Of a DNA stretch of 15,480 nt, positions 1 through 7,565 are shown piece after piece. A program made the position numbers and the translations under genes. Origin of the DNA: Lentisphaerota bacterium (GTDB lineage: Bacteria; Verrucomicrobiota; Kiritimatiellia; RFP12; UBA3636); assembly GCA_012511845.1 (NCBI GenBank), contig JAAZFF010000153.1:1-15480 (forward strand). The letters run 5' to 3'. How positions within the stretch are numbered: position 1 is the stretch's first letter; each line of letters opens with the position of its first letter. The notes beneath the pieces are model-generated. The model made no database searches and had not been told where the DNA came from. It worked only from the letters and a program-made list of their open reading frames with translations.

Positions 1-90
1 GACAAGCTGTTCGCACGCGGACCAATCGGACTTGAAGATCTTACCAGTACAAAATACTTCGTGCGCGGCAGCGGCCAAACGAGGGTTTAA
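1..90 (+). CDS. proA: Glutamate-5-semialdehyde dehydrogenase (gamma-glutamyl phosphate reductase), C-terminal end only
   Basis: Frame 1 is open from the window edge to the TAA at 88-90 and encodes 29 residues. They include KLFARGPIGLEDLTSTKY and a final GSGQTRV, which match the conserved C-terminus of ProA (in E. coli KLHARGPMGLEALTTYKW, recalled from memory). ProA reduces gamma-glutamyl phosphate to glutamate-5-semialdehyde with NADPH in proline synthesis, in the cytoplasm. Only the tail is present, so the catalytic Cys and the NADPH-binding region lie upstream of the window. The stop codon is one base before the holA ATG, so the two genes are probably co-transcribed and translationally coupled. 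The identification rests on a short but characteristic stretch. Confidence 0.8.
   Translation, partial: DKLFARGPIGLEDLTSTKYFVRGSGQTRV
81..84 (+). promoter_or_regulatory. Ribosome binding site deciding the holA start
   Basis: GAGG is followed by seven bases and ATG at 92. It lies inside the last codons of proA, so holA is likely translated by ribosomes finishing proA. This supports the ATG at 92 rather than the TTG at 32. Confidence 0.55.
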
Positions 91-91
91 G

Positions 92-1180
92 ATGGCAGCA
101 GAATATCCAAACTTGATTCTTGTGATTAGCAAGGACGACTTTCTTCTAGAAAAGCGTACCAAAGAGATTATCTCTGATCTTGTACCGGAATCTGAAAGAG
201 ATTTCGGTCTCGAAGAGATAGACTGCGCATTCGATACAATTGATGCTGCAACGAACGCGCTGATGCTTACCCGCACCGCTTTCGTACAACAGGATTTCTT
301 CAGCACCAGAAAAACTGTATGGATGAATAATGCTATTTTCCTGGATTCTAAACGTCTTCAAAAATCTGAGAATTTTTCTGAAGTGATTTCGGGGTTTTGC
401 GATTGGTTGCTTGAGGGATCATTTCCAGAGGATTTAACACTTCTAATTTCAGCCCCGAGTGTCCCTAAAACTTCGCTTTTCTATAAAACATTATCTTCGC
501 TGGAACGAAAAAAACTGGCTTCTGTAATCGAGGTGTCACCTCCTACACCTAAAACGGCAGTGCCGCTTGTATTGGATGCTGCAAAAAGAATGGGGTTTGA
601 AGTTTCACGGGAAGCAGCAGAGGAAATTGTATCGCGCGCAGGTGTCTCACCGCGAATATTGACGACGGAAGTTGAAAAACTGTTTTTATATACAAACGGT
701 GAAAAGCCTACACAGCAAGATATTGATGCGATATGCACCATTTATGCAGGTGGTGAATTTTGGGATTTGACGGATGCGTTTGGAAATCACGATCTGAAGA
801 AAACTCTGAATATCCTGCATAATCTTTTTGAGATGCGTGTAGCACCGGTCTTTTTGGTCATGCAACTGGTATCAAGATTAAACGAGCTTTATCTTATTTC
901 CGACAGTATCAGGACAAGGCGTGTAGATGCCTCCGGAAATTGGTTAAAGTCACTTTCTGAAGAAGATATGAATGCCATAGCAAAACTTGGCAAATTTGAT
1001 GCAATGGCAAAGAGTTCATGGATTTTCTCAAAAATATTTTCCCAGGCACGGAAGTGGAAGCTTTCAGAAATCAGAAGGGCACGTACTATTCTCAATACTG
1101 CTCATGAGCGTATAGTAAGTATAAGCTCGGATCCCAACAATATTCTTGAAACAGCAATATCGAGTGCATTGCAGCGTTGA
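92..1180 (+). CDS. holA: DNA polymerase III delta subunit
   Basis: This 362-residue protein has the length and pattern of the clamp-loader delta subunit, which opens the beta sliding clamp and loads it on primed DNA with gamma/tau and delta-prime. N-terminal signs are an ISKDDFLLEKRTKEI segment (family: GDDxFLxEE) and a hydrophobic strand followed by RKTVWMNNAIFL (family: rrVVvvknadfL). Around residues 200-220 is SPRILTTEVEKLFLYTNGEK, matching the family's helix that ends in ELEKLxLY. As expected for delta, there is no Walker A motif. I chose the ATG at 92 over the in-frame TTG at 32. A GAGG lies seven bases upstream, the TTG lies inside proA, and the family normally begins just before the ILVI strand. 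Composition is AT-richer than the operon at 6771-11644. The gene converges with the large secreted gene on the other strand. Confidence 0.88.
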   Translation: MAAEYPNLILVISKDDFLLEKRTKEIISDLVPESERDFGLEEIDCAFDTIDAATNALMLTRTAFVQQDFFSTRKTVWMNNAIFLDSKRLQKSENFSEVISGFCDWLLEGSFPEDLTLLISAPSVPKTSLFYKTLSSLERKKLASVIEVSPPTPKTAVPLVLDAAKRMGFEVSREAAEEIVSRAGVSPRILTTEVEKLFLYTNGEKPTQQDIDAICTIYAGGEFWDLTDAFGNHDLKKTLNILHNLFEMRVAPVFLVMQLVSRLNELYLISDSIRTRRVDASGNWLKSLSEEDMNAIAKLGKFDAMAKSSWIFSKIFSQARKWKLSEIRRARTILNTAHERIVSISSDPNNILETAISSALQR

Positions 1181-1232
1181 TTTGCTGCATCCAGTCTACG
1201 GTCGTACGTAATCTCTATTTTGTTCTATGTTC

Positions 1233-1245
1233 CCGGCAACCAGTG
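1233..1245. repeat. Intergenic 13-mer repeat, copy 1
   Basis: CCGGCAACCAGTG (CACTGGTTGCCGG on the minus strand) lies in the 83-bp gap between the convergent holA and secreted-protein genes. An identical 13-mer occurs at 11867-11879, also outside genes. I see no convincing hairpin terminator in this gap. Confidence 0.45.
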
Positions 1246-1263
1246 CCCTCGCTAAAAATGATG

Positions 1264-4200
1264 CTATCGCACAACTATAATTGATGCAGGCAGATGATAG
1301 TAAAGAGCTATTGAAGTGTTCGTCTTTACGAGTTTCCAAAGAGCCGGATCGACCTCAGGCGCCAACTCAAGCCCTCCATCAATGATTTCCGAAGCAGTAA
1401 GGATTGTACCTCCGACTCCCTCTTTCACTCCATCCTGAAGCGACGGCCAGACAAGTGTTTCTGTTTCGAATGTCACGGTTTCAGAAAACTCTGCAGGTAC
1501 CGGGACTTCTGTTCCAAGCTCAACAGCAATGCCGTTTTCATGATGAATGAAAAGTTTCTTTGCCGAAATTCTACCTCCGGCAATGCTGATTCTATTTCCT
1601 GTTGAGCGTTCGTCTCCCACGGTTATCTGATTATTGATCGAAATGTTTCCACCTTTTGCTGCCTGCAGGCAGTTGCTCCAGGATTCCTGACTGCTTCCGC
1701 TTACGCGTCCTATGCGAAGGTTGGCAGCGTTTGTGATCACTCCTCCCGAAGAGGCTGTGACGCGGTTCCATGCGCCGGTGGCATCCGTTTTTTGCATATA
1801 ACCGATGTTGAAATTGTGATTTCCAAGATCGAGCAAAGATTCATCATCAGTAACTTCAAGTGTGTTGTTGTATGTTGGAAGTATGTCGCGCCCGGAAACA
1901 CCCACGCCTCCGCCATCAGTAAGCTGATCTCCAAGTGTGGAGTATAGCTTTGCCCCATTAGATATGAGCAAGCTGTTATTCAGACCTCCACCGATATTGC
2001 TGTCATCGTAGCCTGTACGTCCTCCAACGTAGGCACCGCAGTTTGACACTACAGCTCCATCTGTGATTTCCGCGATGTTGTAGCTGCTGGCGCGTCCTAT
2101 ACAGAAGCGACCTCCAACATTCCACAACGTACCTCCGTCGGCTATTCTGATTTTTGCAAAATTTCCACGTGTACTGAAATATGCACGATCAATAAGACCT
2201 CCATCAACGACATTTAACTTGTTGCTTGTACCGGTTTCATAAATGGGTCTGCCGCTGAATGCCCATGTTGAGCCGGTTCCCGCTATAGTGAATTGGTTGC
2301 CGATACCGCTCAGATAGGTCGTAAGTCCACCTGAGGAGTTAATCAGCGATGCTCCATTTATTATTGAAAGCGAAGCATTTGTAATACCATGATATGTAAA
2401 CAAAGACCGATCGGAAACACTGATATTTGTTGTCACTCCACCGTCGAGAACAAGCTCTGCATTCGACTTCAGTGCACAACTGTTATCACTCCAGTTCCCA
2501 TGAAACGAAACAGTATTTGTACCTTTGAATATTACGCGCCCCGGCTCAGCTATATGCAGATATGCCGTTGGACTCTGTGCTTCAAAGACGTTCTCATAGA
2601 CAGTGTCAACGAGCGGGGCCAGGCGCACGTGTGAACCTTGCTGCATGACAAGTCTGCCCTGTCCGGAGACTCCGCCACGTAAGTATATTTGCCAACTTTC
2701 AGTTCCGCTGACATCAACATCTTCATTGAGCAGCAGATTCGGATATATTACGTATGGGGCAGAACCACCAACATTAGCATTGATGAAAGCTCTTCCGGCG
2801 GGATTGTCAAAAACGATCTGTCCATCAGGATTGGAGTTGGTGATTACTACATGACCCTGTGCGTATGGACCCGACAGAGTAATGACGCCTATTGTGGCGG
2901 AGGGCTCATTCAATGTTATGGTGCGGATGGTGTTTATAAAGACGAGATCTCCTGGGTTATCAGGATAGCGTGTTCCCTGAGACCACTTTGCAGGGTCTTC
3001 CCAGTTACCAGATGTTCCTATCCAGGTAAAATGCTCGCCATCCGCCACGAAAGAAAGCGGGGCATCTTCAATTTCAGCTCTGCCTTCGCTGTTTATTGCG
3101 AAAAATGTGTAGTAATACGTTTCAAATGGTATGAGTCCTGCAATGTTAAATTCGAATGTTCCGTTGAAGACAGAAAGCATCAGATTAGTCTGGTTGAGGG
3201 ATGTCTGATTTTCCCCCCATGCTACATAAATATCAGCAGGTCCACCTTCCAGAAGAGAGCCTTTTAGCATGGCAGTACCGCCACCGGTCTGTTCTACGCC
3301 GGCAGATATAATCTCTGGGTGCGCCACATAATCAGGGAAACCAAATAACTCAAGTTCCTGGACGCCTGTGTAAGCGGCATCACCATTGTTTTCCGAAATT
3401 GTGAAACGAAAATGTGTAAACGATGCATCGGGATCCAGCGTGAAAGTTCGTTTTTCTCCTTCACCCCATTTTGTCTGGCTGTTTTGTGAGTCTAACTCTA
3501 CCCAGTCTGTGCCATTTGTTGAGCCGGAAAGCGTCCATGCCTTCGGGGATCGTGCTGCATATGAATTTGATCGTAAACCTCTAACGGAATATGCACGGAG
3601 GAGGTAAGGGCCTTGTGTGAACTCGTACTGTACCCAGGCATTGGGCATATTTGTAGCGTATGCCAGCCAGCGCCCACCTTCTGTGGTCGTATTATCATCA
3701 AAAGCGCGGGCTGGCAGATAAGGGCTAAGGCTGTCACACCCCGTTATCACGCCGTCGGGATTGGTAATATCAGAGCCCGTGGCGGAGACAAAACTGTTGG
3801 TCGTTGGCGCCCATATATCCCCATGATTGTTATGGGCGGAAACGGTCCAGTAATATGTCCGGAAAATATCGAGGTCGGAGATGTTCGTTGAATGAGTGCC
3901 AGGCATAACGTTTGAGAGCGTTGTGGTGTCATCCCATACACCAGGTTGATCCCCCCAGTGGAAAATCAGATCGCTTGGACCCCCAAGAACGAGAGTTGCG
4001 CTCAATGCAGCCTTTCCTGTTGAAATTCCTTCCCCGACCTCCGTTGTTACAAGTGGAACCCCTGGAACATTGGGGTTGCCATAAAACTCCAGTTCCTGTA
4101 CACCTGTATAGTCATTGGCACCATTGGTGGCAGTGATTGTAAATCTGTAATGCGTAAATGCCGTTTCATTATCAAAGTAGAACAAACGTGACTGCAGGCT

Positions 4201-4584
4201 GGTCCACCCAGTCTGGTTTATCTGCGTATCCAACGGCGTCCAGGATATTCCATCGTTTGACCCTTCGAAATACCAAGCTTTGGGATCGCGGGCAAGACCG
4301 TTGTTGCTGGAAGCAAAACCGAATACCCTATAGCCTGATACAGTGACAGCTTCGGGGAAAACGTACTGAACCCATGCATTCGGAAGAGCACTTCCGTTAG
4401 CAAGCCAGCGCGAACCGTCTCCTGTTCCTCCGTCGTCAAACGCATATTTACCAGGGTATGAACCGTGGCTTGAACAATATGTGATAACGCCGCCATCAGG
4501 GGTTGTCAGATCATGTTGTGCTCGTGCATAGTGAACATGGGTCACAAAAATAGTCAGAAGGATAAACAGTGTTTTATATTTCAT
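1264..4584 (-). CDS. Large secreted protein with two discoidin-like/Fn3-like modules and a beta-solenoid
   Basis: The start at 4584 gives 1106 residues. Residues 1-22 are a signal peptide (Lys-rich start, LFILLTIFV core, ARA before the cut). Residues about 24-171 are a discoidin (F5/8 type C)-like domain, with RWLANG, NAWVQYVF, SNDGISW, FTHYRFTI and YTGVQELEFYG. A Fn3-like domain follows at about 176-265. Both repeat: a second discoidin-like domain at about 272-415 (RWLAYA, NAWVQYEF, STNGTDW, FTHFRFTI, YTGVQELELFG) and a second Fn3-like domain at about 422-515. The rest is Gly/Asn/Thr-rich beta-strand repeats (GTSGNWEDPAKWS near 522, then many DGG and NGA turns), as in autotransporter-type passenger or parallel beta-helix proteins. 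I see no catalytic motif, C-terminal beta-barrel, LPXTG or PEP-CTERM tail. Likely roles are glycan binding or surface adhesion; a polysaccharide lyase-like activity cannot be excluded. An in-frame ATG at 4611 would add nine residues before the signal peptide and has no ribosome site. Confidence 0.85.
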   Translation of the reverse strand: MKYKTLFILLTIFVTHVHYARAQHDLTTPDGGVITYCSSHGSYPGKYAFDDGGTGDGSRWLANGSALPNAWVQYVFPEAVTVSGYRVFGFASSNNGLARDPKAWYFEGSNDGISWTPLDTQINQTGWTSLQSRLFYFDNETAFTHYRFTITATNGANDYTGVQELEFYGNPNVPGVPLVTTEVGEGISTGKAALSATLVLGGPSDLIFHWGDQPGVWDDTTTLSNVMPGTHSTNISDLDIFRTYYWTVSAHNNHGDIWAPTTNSFVSATGSDITNPDGVITGCDSLSPYLPARAFDDNTTTEGGRWLAYATNMPNAWVQYEFTQGPYLLRAYSVRGLRSNSYAARSPKAWTLSGSTNGTDWVELDSQNSQTKWGEGEKRTFTLDPDASFTHFRFTISENNGDAAYTGVQELELFGFPDYVAHPEIISAGVEQTGGGTAMLKGSLLEGGPADIYVAWGENQTSLNQTNLMLSVFNGTFEFNIAGLIPFETYYYTFFAINSEGRAEIEDAPLSFVADGEHFTWIGTSGNWEDPAKWSQGTRYPDNPGDLVFINTIRTITLNEPSATIGVITLSGPYAQGHVVITNSNPDGQIVFDNPAGRAFINANVGGSAPYVIYPNLLLNEDVDVSGTESWQIYLRGGVSGQGRLVMQQGSHVRLAPLVDTVYENVFEAQSPTAYLHIAEPGRVIFKGTNTVSFHGNWSDNSCALKSNAELVLDGGVTTNISVSDRSLFTYHGITNASLSIINGASLINSSGGLTTYLSGIGNQFTIAGTGSTWAFSGRPIYETGTSNKLNVVDGGLIDRAYFSTRGNFAKIRIADGGTLWNVGGRFCIGRASSYNIAEITDGAVVSNCGAYVGGRTGYDDSNIGGGLNNSLLISNGAKLYSTLGDQLTDGGGVGVSGRDILPTYNNTLEVTDDESLLDLGNHNFNIGYMQKTDATGAWNRVTASSGGVITNAANLRIGRVSGSSQESWSNCLQAAKGGNISINNQITVGDERSTGNRISIAGGRISAKKLFIHHENGIAVELGTEVPVPAEFSETVTFETETLVWPSLQDGVKEGVGGTILTASEIIDGGLELAPEVDPALWKLVKTNTSIALYYHLPASIIVVR

Positions 4585-4629
4585 GGTGTTTTTCTCTGTT
4601 GAAGCCAGCATGGTAGTTAAGTGGCAGTA

Positions 4630-4658
4630 TTATTATTGAGGAATGCTTTTAAAGTCAA
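4630..4658 (-). promoter_or_regulatory. Sigma70-type promoter of the secreted-protein gene
   Basis: On the minus strand TTGACT (4658-4653) is followed by exactly 17 bases and TAATAA (4635-4630). The start of transcription would fall near 4623, leaving about 38 untranslated bases before the ATG at 4584. That spacing favours this ATG over the one at 4611. The octamer AATGCTTT occurs on the plus strand at 4642-4649, inside the spacer, and again at 4672-4679, just upstream of the -35 box, exactly 30 bp apart. These could be paired regulator sites but are short. Confidence 0.6.
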
Positions 4659-4825
4659 GTAAAAAGTGCAAAATGCTTTGAGTCCGGCAAGCCAAGCAGT
4701 GCTGTGGATGCGAGGCAGACTCAAATTCCGAGTCCTGAATTCGAGGCTGAAATTATTTTCGATTGTCTGCACCCACAGCGGTTTGCGGCTTTCCGGGCTT
4801 CGTCATACACGCTCATAGCGGAGCG

Positions 4826-4910
4826 GTACACGTTTTCCGTACACGAGGATGTGTATGCAAAGATGAAACCGTGTACGAGTATGTGTACGAATACGAGAAC
4901 GATTATGCTC
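4826..4910. repeat. Degenerate hexamer repeat with an 8-bp inverted repeat
   Basis: GTACACG occurs twice in direct orientation (4826-4832 and 4839-4845). CGTACACG at 4838-4845 is the exact reverse complement of CGTGTACG at 4870-4877, so a hairpin with a 24-base loop can form. From 4871 to 4906 six hexamers run in register: GTGTAC, GAGTAT, GTGTAC, GAATAC, GAGAAC, GATTAT. All have G at position 1, A at position 5 and a pyrimidine at position 6. Read in one frame they give a Tyr/Glu-rich string (YEYVYEYENDY), but that frame has only a TTG start and no ribosome site. From memory, TACGAG-type hexamer strings are common between genes in Kiritimatiellota and relatives; this is not verified here. Confidence 0.5.
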
Positions 4911-4969
4911 GCACACAAGTAGAACCCGAGCTGGCGCTTAACTACTGATCACTGTCCGGCTTGTCGACC

Positions 4970-6637
4970 TTAGTCAACGAGTGTTTCGGCAACATTGAGA
5001 AGGTGATCTACCACGCGGCGGAAGCCGTTCAACATATCAGAGTAAATCAGGCTTTTGACCGGTTCTGTGCATGAAACGGCAAGGCGCTCCATGTGGCGAT
5101 CACGATAGTGTCTAGCTGTTTCATTAATTTCTGCGCATTGTTTCTGTGCCCATTCGACACGTTTTTTGTCGTTTTTCGCCAGAATATCCATTATATCATC
5201 GCAGTATGTTTTTGCTTTTCTGCACAAATCGAGCTCTTCGTTTGTAGCTTCTTCAGTCAGGGTTTCATTTGCATTTCGGATTTTAAGAAACGCCTCAAGT
5301 ACATTGCGTGCATGATCGCTTACTGATTCAAACTCATCGGCTTGTTTGATTAAGCGTCTGCCCTGTGCCGCCGTGGCGTGAGTTATGTTTCCGTACAGGA
5401 TTGCTGTTACATATTCCAGTACTTCTCTTTGTGCGATATCGAGATTTTCTTCAGCTTTTAAAATGCCTTCCTCCAACAATTCATCACGTTCTTCCGTGCC
5501 TATTACAGTACATAAGTCTTCAAGCATCTGCTGGCACATCTCACCCATAACAGCTATCTCTCTTTTCGCGAATCCGAGTGCCAGATTAGCTTGATGCATG
5601 AGATTGCGATCAAGGTATTTTGGAGTGTATGTTTTAATCTTTTCTTCCTCTTTGCGGACAGGTACAAGCAGTGTAACTATTCGTTCGAGTACCCGCATAA
5701 ACGGGTACATAACGGTGGTGTTGAGGATATTGAAAACAGTATGCGTCCAGGCAACAGCAAACTTGGGATTTTTTAATTCTCCTACCGGGTTTTGCGTAAT
5801 AAAGCGCACCATACGTTCACTGTATTCTACGAAAGGACTGTGGAGTAATGTAACAATTGCAACTCCTATTATGTTAAAAACCATGTGAGCAAGAGCCGCG
5901 CGAACAGCGTTGCGTGACGTGCCGATACATGCAAGAACTGCTGTAGCACAAGTCCCGACATTAGAACCCAAAATAATGGCAACAGAAGTCGGGTAGTCAA
6001 TAATATTATTAGCTGCCAGTCCGATTGTAATACCGGTCACAGCTGCTGATGATTGTACTACAGCGGTGAAAATCATGCTGATAATCACTACTTTTGTGAA
6101 GCCAATCAAATGTGTGGCATCCAAACCTGAGATTACCTCTTTTATTTCAGGAATTTCCTGAAGAGGCTTAAACCCGCCTGACATCAGTTCAAGCCCGAAA
6201 AACAGCATTCCCAGACCCAGGACAGCCATTGCAGTGTTGCGGTACTTTTCTTTTTTAGCAAAAATAAAGAAAAATACCGTAATACCGATTAGAAGGGGAC
6301 CATATTTTGCAATATTCAGGGTAAGGAACCAAAGGGACAGTGTGGTTCCGATATTCGATCCGAAAATTACTCCTATTGCCTGTATAAGTGACATCAGACC
6401 GCTGTTTACGAAGCCTACCACCATTACAGTGGAAGCAGAGCTTGATTGCAGTACTAACGTAACTCCGATGCCTACTAGTATTGCGCGCAGCCTGCTACTG
6501 GTTGCTGCACCTACAAGGTTATTAAGCTTGCTGCCTGCGAGTGCCTGCATGCCGTCAGACATGAATCGCATACCGAGAAGAAATATGCCTAGCCCTGCAA
6601 GCACCTGTTGAAACATAGTAAAAATTACGCTATTCAT
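4970..6637 (-). CDS. Na/Pi cotransporter family protein with C-terminal PhoU-like domain
   Basis: This 555-residue inner-membrane protein belongs to the Na-dependent phosphate symporter family (Na_Pi_cotrans; YjbB/NptA type). The two inverted halves each carry the signature: VLQSSSASTVMVVGF at residues 62-76 with GSNIGTT at 93-99, and VVQSSAAVTGITIGL at 193-207 with GSNVGTC at 224-230. About eight hydrophobic segments fill residues 1-325. Residues about 345-550 are charged and helical, as in the PhoU-like domain of the bacterial branch, which probably regulates transport. Expected role is sodium-coupled phosphate uptake or export; direction cannot be told from sequence. It stands alone between a repeat-bearing gap and the end of the operon. 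The ATG at 6637 has no evident Shine-Dalgarno site; the Met at residue 8 (6616) is an alternative start with no better site. Confidence 0.9.
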   Translation of the reverse strand: MNSVIFTMFQQVLAGLGIFLLGMRFMSDGMQALAGSKLNNLVGAATSSRLRAILVGIGVTLVLQSSSASTVMVVGFVNSGLMSLIQAIGVIFGSNIGTTLSLWFLTLNIAKYGPLLIGITVFFFIFAKKEKYRNTAMAVLGLGMLFFGLELMSGGFKPLQEIPEIKEVISGLDATHLIGFTKVVIISMIFTAVVQSSAAVTGITIGLAANNIIDYPTSVAIILGSNVGTCATAVLACIGTSRNAVRAALAHMVFNIIGVAIVTLLHSPFVEYSERMVRFITQNPVGELKNPKFAVAWTHTVFNILNTTVMYPFMRVLERIVTLLVPVRKEEEKIKTYTPKYLDRNLMHQANLALGFAKREIAVMGEMCQQMLEDLCTVIGTEERDELLEEGILKAEENLDIAQREVLEYVTAILYGNITHATAAQGRRLIKQADEFESVSDHARNVLEAFLKIRNANETLTEEATNEELDLCRKAKTYCDDIMDILAKNDKKRVEWAQKQCAEINETARHYRDRHMERLAVSCTEPVKSLIYSDMLNGFRRVVDHLLNVAETLVD

Positions 6638-6652
6638 ATAAAATGTTTTAAT

Positions 6653-6745
6653 TTAGTGGAACTCCACTCCTTGAAAAGCGACACATTTTTGCATTTTCCT
6701 CTAAAAAAGTCGAGAATTGATTTTTATCGGTATAACCGTATACGG
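6653..6745 (-). promoter_or_regulatory. Upstream region of the Na/Pi transporter with palindromes and a 13-codon mini-ORF
   Basis: The 133-bp gap between the operon end and the transporter start holds three things. CCGTATACGG at 6736-6745 is a perfect 10-bp palindrome, directly beside CGGTATAACCG at 6728-6738, so three CCGTAT/CGGTAT half-sites are packed into 18 bp. AGTGGA-AC-TCCACT at 6655-6668 is a 6-bp inverted repeat. A mini-ORF starts at the ATG at 6694-6692, three bases after a GAGG, and ends with TAA at 6655-6653 (MQKCVAFQGVEFH). The gap could hold an operator and leader for the transporter, or a weak end signal for the operon. I could not assign a convincing -35/-10 pair. Confidence 0.3.
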
Positions 6746-6770
6746 GTGCTTCCATTTGAGTGCACTGTAT

Positions 6771-7565
6771 TTAAAAGTCATAACTCAACTGCCAATTTAT
6801 CGCCTCAAACGCATTTTTTAGCGCAGTAATAGTCGGTTGTGGGTAGAGGTACTCAGCACTATAAGCTACTACACCGAAAGAGATTGCCGTCCCCAATGTC
6901 GGTCCGACAAAACGGTGCGGACGGCTTAAAGGACCACTACAGAGATGGATAAAGGGCTTTTCCAAAACCTCTTTAAGCTTTATCGTCGTCTTGAAGGCCT
7001 CCGCCAATTCATCTCCTGTGCTGACATGCGTCACGATCTTGACGACATCGGCACCACGCTCCTCAAACGCCTGCAGCTGCGCCACCACTTCACTACAGCT
7101 GCGTGCTGCACTTGTATGCGAAGAGATCACCACCTCGGCACCGCGTGCATGAATCTCCTCAATCAGCTCTATCTGTCGTTGGATGGCACTTTTACAATAC
7201 GTTATCTCATGCTGTGAGGGATCGTATAGATCACCCATTACATCGATCATTGCTGCCCCGGCTGACGCCGCCTCCAGCAGGAGTTTCTGCCGCTCCTCAT
7301 CGCTGCTGTCACACCAGATATCGTTGCGATAGAAGGTAAACATCACCGGCAGCGCAACACTTTCCACTACCTGTCGCAACACTTCGCCATTACGAAACTC
7401 CGGCTTGAGATCCCAGAGTTCGGCTGCTACACCACGCGCTCCCAGTGCCTCGGCATTACGGGCAGCTGCAATCAACGCCTCAGGTGTCTGCCCCGAAAAG
7501 ATGCCGGTCAGTACGGGGAAGCGCTCGCGCAAAAATGAGGGTCGCACTCCTCTCGTGCCGCTCAT
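6771..7565 (-). CDS. Divergent type I 3-dehydroquinate dehydratase-like protein (class I Schiff-base TIM barrel)
   Basis: The 264 residues follow the order of type I dehydroquinase (AroD), which removes water from 3-dehydroquinate through a lysine Schiff base. By-eye alignment to the Salmonella enzyme keeps Glu49 (E46 there, in AAELWDL), His150 (H143, in VVISSHTS), Lys176 (K170, in ADVVKIVT), Arg218 (R213, in RPHRFVG) and Gln243 (Q236, in YLYPQPTI). The substrate-pocket arginines R48 and R82 are replaced, by Trp51 and Tyr79 (TFYRND in place of TFRS), and the loop before the Gln is two residues longer. The Schiff-base chemistry is therefore probably kept but the substrate may differ. It is the last gene of the operon and overlaps the preceding gene by four bases (ATGA). 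A housekeeping AroD role is possible but less likely in a catabolic-looking operon with three oxidoreductase families. Confidence 0.72.
   Translation of the reverse strand: MSGTRGVRPSFLRERFPVLTGIFSGQTPEALIAAARNAEALGARGVAAELWDLKPEFRNGEVLRQVVESVALPVMFTFYRNDIWCDSSDEERQKLLLEAASAGAAMIDVMGDLYDPSQHEITYCKSAIQRQIELIEEIHARGAEVVISSHTSAARSCSEVVAQLQAFEERGADVVKIVTHVSTGDELAEAFKTTIKLKEVLEKPFIHLCSGPLSRPHRFVGPTLGTAISFGVVAYSAEYLYPQPTITALKNAFEAINWQLSYDF

Larger units (their letters stand above)
4612..4969. other. Intergenic region of 358 bp with promoter and degraded repeat DNA
   Basis: The half nearest the secreted gene holds its promoter. About 4680-4830 holds no recognisable gene. Open frames here lack good starts and resemble no family known to me. 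The remainder, 4826-4910, is the hexamer-repeat element listed separately. No clear rho-independent terminator is visible after the Na/Pi transporter gene, whose stop is at 4970. Confidence 0.6.

Noticed and set aside
1181..1263. Terminator between the convergent holA and secreted-protein genes
   Set aside because: I could not find a stem with a following T-run in either direction.
2689..3267. 192-codon plus-strand open frame inside the secreted-protein gene
   Set aside because: It is antisense to clear discoidin/Fn3/solenoid coding sequence and has no family features.
4763..4948. 61-codon frame with a YEYVYEYENDY string
   Set aside because: It starts at TTG without a ribosome site. The Tyr/Glu string is a by-product of the hexamer repeat.
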